8,917 nt of DNA, from the NCBI GenBank assembly GCA_947454665.1, contig CANGMU010000083.1, positions 1 to 8,917 of the forward strand, in the 5' to 3' direction. The notes beneath the pieces were generated by a model. The model saw only the letters and a program-made list of their open reading frames with translations, was not told the DNA's origin and ran no database searches. Made by a program: the position numbers and the translations under genes. Shown one piece after another: positions 6,533-8,917 of this stretch (positions within the stretch are counted from its first letter, which is position 1; every line of letters starts with the position of its first letter). This DNA comes from Pseudomonadota bacterium (GTDB lineage Bacteria; Pseudomonadota; Gammaproteobacteria; Steroidobacterales; Steroidobacteraceae).

Positions 6533-7114
6533 CTAGTTGCCACGCGGCTTGAAAGAGAACTTCTGCCCGGCGACGGCCGCCTGATACATCAACCCGCCCT
6601 TGGCGATCGTGAACACGGCGATACCGTGGTGATAGCCACCGGTGGCCGCGGCCTCGTGCTTCGAGGCGCTCGCGCTGGCCGACGCGCCACCCGCCGAGCT
6701 CGCACTGGCATTGGCGCTCGCCGTGATCGCGACGGCACCGATGTCCGCGCCGAATTCGAAGTTGCCGCTTGTGAAGTCATCGAACGTGGACTTGTTCTCG
6801 AAGAAGACAATTTCGCTGTAGGCCTGGCCACCGAACTGGAAGCCCACACTGACCTGCGCCACGGAGACATCGCCGGTCAGCGTGCCGCCGCGGTAGACGC
6901 GGCCTTTGCCAAAGGCCCCGCCGATACCGATGCCACCCTTGCCGATGGTCGGGAAAACGGCATAGCCATAGGCCTTGCCGAAGAACTTGCCGCTCTCGCC
7001 GGCGTCACGGAACAACTGCACCGTGTCGGCGTACCGATCCTGGGCCGCCAAGACAGGGCCACCCACCATCAACGCGGCGAGGCTGAGCAAGGCATTGCGG
7101 AACATCGATTTCAT
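6533..7114 (-). CDS. Secreted SYLF-domain (Ysc84-type lipid-binding) protein
   Basis: The preferred start is ATG 7114, giving 193 residues. GAGAAG 5 nt upstream and a proper signal peptide (MKSMFRNALL, then a hydrophobic core, cleaved near VLAA|Q at 24) support it. An in-frame ATG at 7132 adds MIREAA and spoils the signal. The mature protein contains the SYLF fold: FGKAYGYAVFPTIGKGG (45-61) is its hallmark, followed by GIGGAFGKGRVY, a conserved VSVGFQFGGQAYSEIVFF strand region (88-105), and C-terminal GIAVFTIAKGGLMYQA (164-179). SYLF proteins bind phosphoinositides in eukaryotes; bacterial members are periplasmic or envelope proteins of unclear role. A run rich in Ala, Ser and Gly at about 130-152 sits between two domain strands and also occurs in other bacterial members as I recall them. 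It abuts the convergent methyltransferase gene and follows the histidine kinase gene by 32 bp on the same strand. Confidence 0.88.
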   Translation of the reverse strand: MKSMFRNALLSLAALMVGGPVLAAQDRYADTVQLFRDAGESGKFFGKAYGYAVFPTIGKGGIGIGGAFGKGRVYRGGTLTGDVSVAQVSVGFQFGGQAYSEIVFFENKSTFDDFTSGNFEFGADIGAVAITASANASASSAGGASASASASKHEAAATGGYHHGIAVFTIAKGGLMYQAAVAGQKFSFKPRGN

Positions 7115-7145
7115 GGCTGCTTCTCTGATCATCCAACCTGCTCCC

Positions 7146-7151
7146 GTTATA
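7146..7151 (-). promoter_or_regulatory. Possible -10 element (TATAAC) for the SYLF gene
   Basis: On the minus strand TATAAC matches the -10 consensus at five of six positions and overlaps the stop codon of the upstream histidine kinase gene. The -35 region at the right distance (TTCCCC, 7174-7169) is poor. If used, transcription would start near 7140, leaving a leader of about 25 nt before ATG 7114. That again favours this start over 7132. Read-through from the kinase gene is an equally good explanation. Confidence 0.2.
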
Positions 7152-8917
7152 CGCCCGGGCTTTGGACGGGGGAATCTGTCGCCGAATGGCTGCGGATTGC
7201 GGTATCCAGGGATTCGAAGAGTTTCTGCATGGAATAGGGCTTGGCCAGGACGACGCAGTGGGGCGGAACGCGCAGCGATTCGACATAGCCCGTGGTCAGA
7301 ACCACGGGAAGTGCGGGGAACTCCTTGCGCAATACCTCGACAAGCTGGAGGCCGTTCAAGTCACCACCCGTCAGCACGTCGGAAAAGACGACGTCCAGGT
7401 GACCACCGGCTCGCACGTAACGCAAGGCATCGTCGGCGCTGATGCAACGCTGTACGCGGAAGCCCGTGTCCTGCAAGGCACTGGCAACGACTTCGGCGAT
7501 CAAAGGGTCGTCCTCGACGAGCAGCACCCGACCATCGCGCGACGCGACGGCATCCGGCACCGGAAGCCGCTCCACCGACTCGCCCATCGCGCGCGGCAAC
7601 CAAAGCTTGAAGGTCGTACCGACACCCTGAACACTCTCGACTTCGACGCCGCCTTCCGACGCCAGCGCGAAATCCCGTACCTGCGAAAGGCCTAGCCCGG
7701 TCCCACGCCCCACCGGCTTGGTCGTCACGAAGGGTTCGAAAATGCGGGTGAGGAGCGCCGGAGCGATACCCTCGCCCAGGTCCGTCACGCTGAGCAGCAC
7801 GCCCTCACGCCCCTCGCGCAACTGATTGGTCGCCGACAGGCTGATTTGACCTCCATTGGGCAAGGCATCGCGCGCGTTGAACACGAGGTTCAGCAAGGCC
7901 ACCTCGAGCTGGACCGGATCCGTGAGGACGCGCCAGAGTCCCGGAGCAAGATCGACGTGCAAGCGGACGTTGCCAACCAGCGTGCGCGACAGCAGCACTT
8001 CCATGCCCAGCAACTGCGTTCGAAGGTCAACCGGTTGCCGGTCGATCGGCACATTGCGCCCCAGCGCAAGCAACTGCTGAACGAGCCGGGAGGCGCGATC
8101 CACGGCCCGCAAACCCGCCTCGACCAGAGGTGTCGACTTGGGTTCAATAACCATCTGCTCGAGCAGGGTGAGGCAGGTGGACAAGGTCTGCAGCAGGTTG
8201 TTGAAGTCATGCGCGATGCCACCGCTCAGGCGACCGATCACTTCCAGCTTCTGCGCCTGCATCAGCTTGGCACTGGAGTCGTTGGCCTTGTTCACGGCCT
8301 CATCCACGCGCCGCTGCAGTTCATCGCTGTGGGACCGGATCGTCAAACTGGCTTCTTCCATCGACTCCGCGACGCCGTCGAATTCCGGCACACCATAGCG
8401 TGCCAGCGTGACGGGGCGATCAGCCTTGAGGTCCTCGGCCGCACGCCGCAGCGACTGCACGGGGCCTGCGATCTGGCCGGTCACCCAGGCCGCGAGCAGG
8501 AGACCCAGCAACATCAAGCCTGCCGTGATGAGAGATTCCTCGATCACCGTCGTATGGGCAGCGGCAGCCGCCGCGGACTGCGGGTAGCCGATGAACACCG
8601 TCAGGCCATATCGACTGGAGCGACTGAACACGACATTCATCAGTGTGCCGTCCGCGGCACGTCCCTGACGCCACCCCTCAGTGGGACCCACCCCGTTCCG
8701 CCAGAACTCGGCCGCCGCGCTGGGGTCTGCGGCGAATTCCGAACCCTGTCTCCCGATCCAGGCCTCCGGTTCCGGAACCCGGGCAATGACCCTCCCGACG
8801 GAATTCATGACCGCCGCGTTCCAGCCTTGATCGAATGCATTGCGCTCGAGCTGTTCCTGCAAGGCCTCTGGCCTGATGCCGATGGACAGCTGGTAGATGT
8901 GGCCGTCGCGAACGAAG
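7147..8917 (-). CDS. Hybrid sensor histidine kinase with C-terminal receiver domain, N-terminus missing
   Basis: The frame is open to the right edge, so the true start lies outside; 589 residues are visible, beginning FVRDGHIY. Residues about 1-115 are the C-terminal part of an extracytoplasmic sensor domain, probably Cache-like, ending FSRSSRYGLTVFIGYP. One transmembrane helix follows at about 124-146, then a HAMP-like linker and a coiled coil rich in charged residues (about 190-222). The HisKA H-box GGIAHDFNN has phospho-acceptor His236 (codon 8211-8209). ATPase motifs follow: N-box NLVFNARDAL (Asn347), DLGEGI (Asp379), and GRGTGLGLS (403-411). The receiver domain (about 463-575) has the acidic cluster ED-D 468-470, phospho-acceptor Asp513 (codon 7380-7378), Thr541/542 and Lys559 in AKPYS. 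All catalytic residues are intact, so it should autophosphorylate and relay internally. Ligand and downstream partner are unknown; no separate regulator or Hpt protein is in the window. Confidence 0.93.
   Translation of the reverse strand, partial: FVRDGHIYQLSIGIRPEALQEQLERNAFDQGWNAAVMNSVGRVIARVPEPEAWIGRQGSEFAADPSAAAEFWRNGVGPTEGWRQGRAADGTLMNVVFSRSSRYGLTVFIGYPQSAAAAAAHTTVIEESLITAGLMLLGLLLAAWVTGQIAGPVQSLRRAAEDLKADRPVTLARYGVPEFDGVAESMEEASLTIRSHSDELQRRVDEAVNKANDSSAKLMQAQKLEVIGRLSGGIAHDFNNLLQTLSTCLTLLEQMVIEPKSTPLVEAGLRAVDRASRLVQQLLALGRNVPIDRQPVDLRTQLLGMEVLLSRTLVGNVRLHVDLAPGLWRVLTDPVQLEVALLNLVFNARDALPNGGQISLSATNQLREGREGVLLSVTDLGEGIAPALLTRIFEPFVTTKPVGRGTGLGLSQVRDFALASEGGVEVESVQGVGTTFKLWLPRAMGESVERLPVPDAVASRDGRVLLVEDDPLIAEVVASALQDTGFRVQRCISADDALRYVRAGGHLDVVFSDVLTGGDLNGLQLVEVLRKEFPALPVVLTTGYVESLRVPPHCVVLAKPYSMQKLFESLDTAIRSHSATDSPVQSPGV

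Noticed and set aside
6500..7237. Plus-strand open frame of 245 codons opposite the SYLF gene
   Set aside because: The SYLF protein on the minus strand has unmistakable domain motifs; the antisense translation shows no known motif.
7162..7695. Plus-strand open frame opposite the receiver domain of the kinase
   Set aside because: The kinase frame contains all receiver and ATPase motifs; this frame is a shadow.
1..8917. Defence island, mobile element, CRISPR array, riboswitch or tRNA
   Set aside because: I found no spaced direct repeats, transposase or integrase motifs, terminal inverted repeats, cloverleaf or known riboswitch core on either strand; almost all of the window is accounted for by conventional genes.

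Overview
The window looks like ordinary chromosome from a GC-rich Gram-negative bacterium, most likely a gamma- or betaproteobacterium. This rests on the high GC content by eye, several Sec-type signal peptides, an outer-membrane barrel, a periplasmic PQQ/heme c enzyme and a membrane-bound hybrid histidine kinase. The exact lineage cannot be fixed from the sequence alone. I see no rRNA, tRNA, CRISPR array, insertion sequence, integrase, phage gene or attachment site.

Layout. (1) 1-730, minus: SAM-dependent methyltransferase of the UbiE/Methyltransf_11 type, cut by the left edge. (2) 731-855: divergent intergenic region. (3) 856-1647, plus: secreted outer-membrane barrel of the MetA-phenol-degradation 'transporter' family. 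Its last 26 bp overlap (4) 1622-2254, minus: a LysE/RhtB amino-acid exporter, translationally coupled (TGATG) behind (5) 2254-2937, minus: a glutathione S-transferase. (6) 2988-3500, plus: periplasmic TlpA-like thioredoxin, ending in a perfect 11-bp hairpin. (7) 3508-5640, minus: PQQ-dependent alcohol dehydrogenase with a C-terminal cytochrome c domain. (8) 5704-6531, plus: methyltransferase resembling the archaeal-type COG2521 family. (9) 6533-7114, minus: secreted SYLF/Ysc84-domain protein. (10) 7147-8917, minus: hybrid sensor histidine kinase, cut by the right edge.

The best functional story is the PQQ enzyme. It is a quinohemoprotein that should oxidise an alcohol in the periplasm and pass electrons through its own heme c. 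At the position where the calcium-dependent relative ADH IIG carries Thr it has Asp (D331-Y-D333). That is the signature associated with lanthanide-dependent PQQ dehydrogenases such as XoxF. The convergent TlpA-like protein could help with thiol chemistry of secreted proteins, but no link is shown. No PQQ biosynthesis genes, cytochrome partner or lanthanide-uptake genes are visible.

The genes are packed tightly. Three convergent junctions have a 26-bp overlap, a 7-nt gap and a 1-nt gap, and a long antisense open frame lies opposite the dehydrogenase. I do not see a multi-gene defence, secretion or biosynthetic system. The items most worth a second look are the predicted lanthanide dependence, the archaeal-type methyltransferase and the hairpin between the TlpA and dehydrogenase genes.
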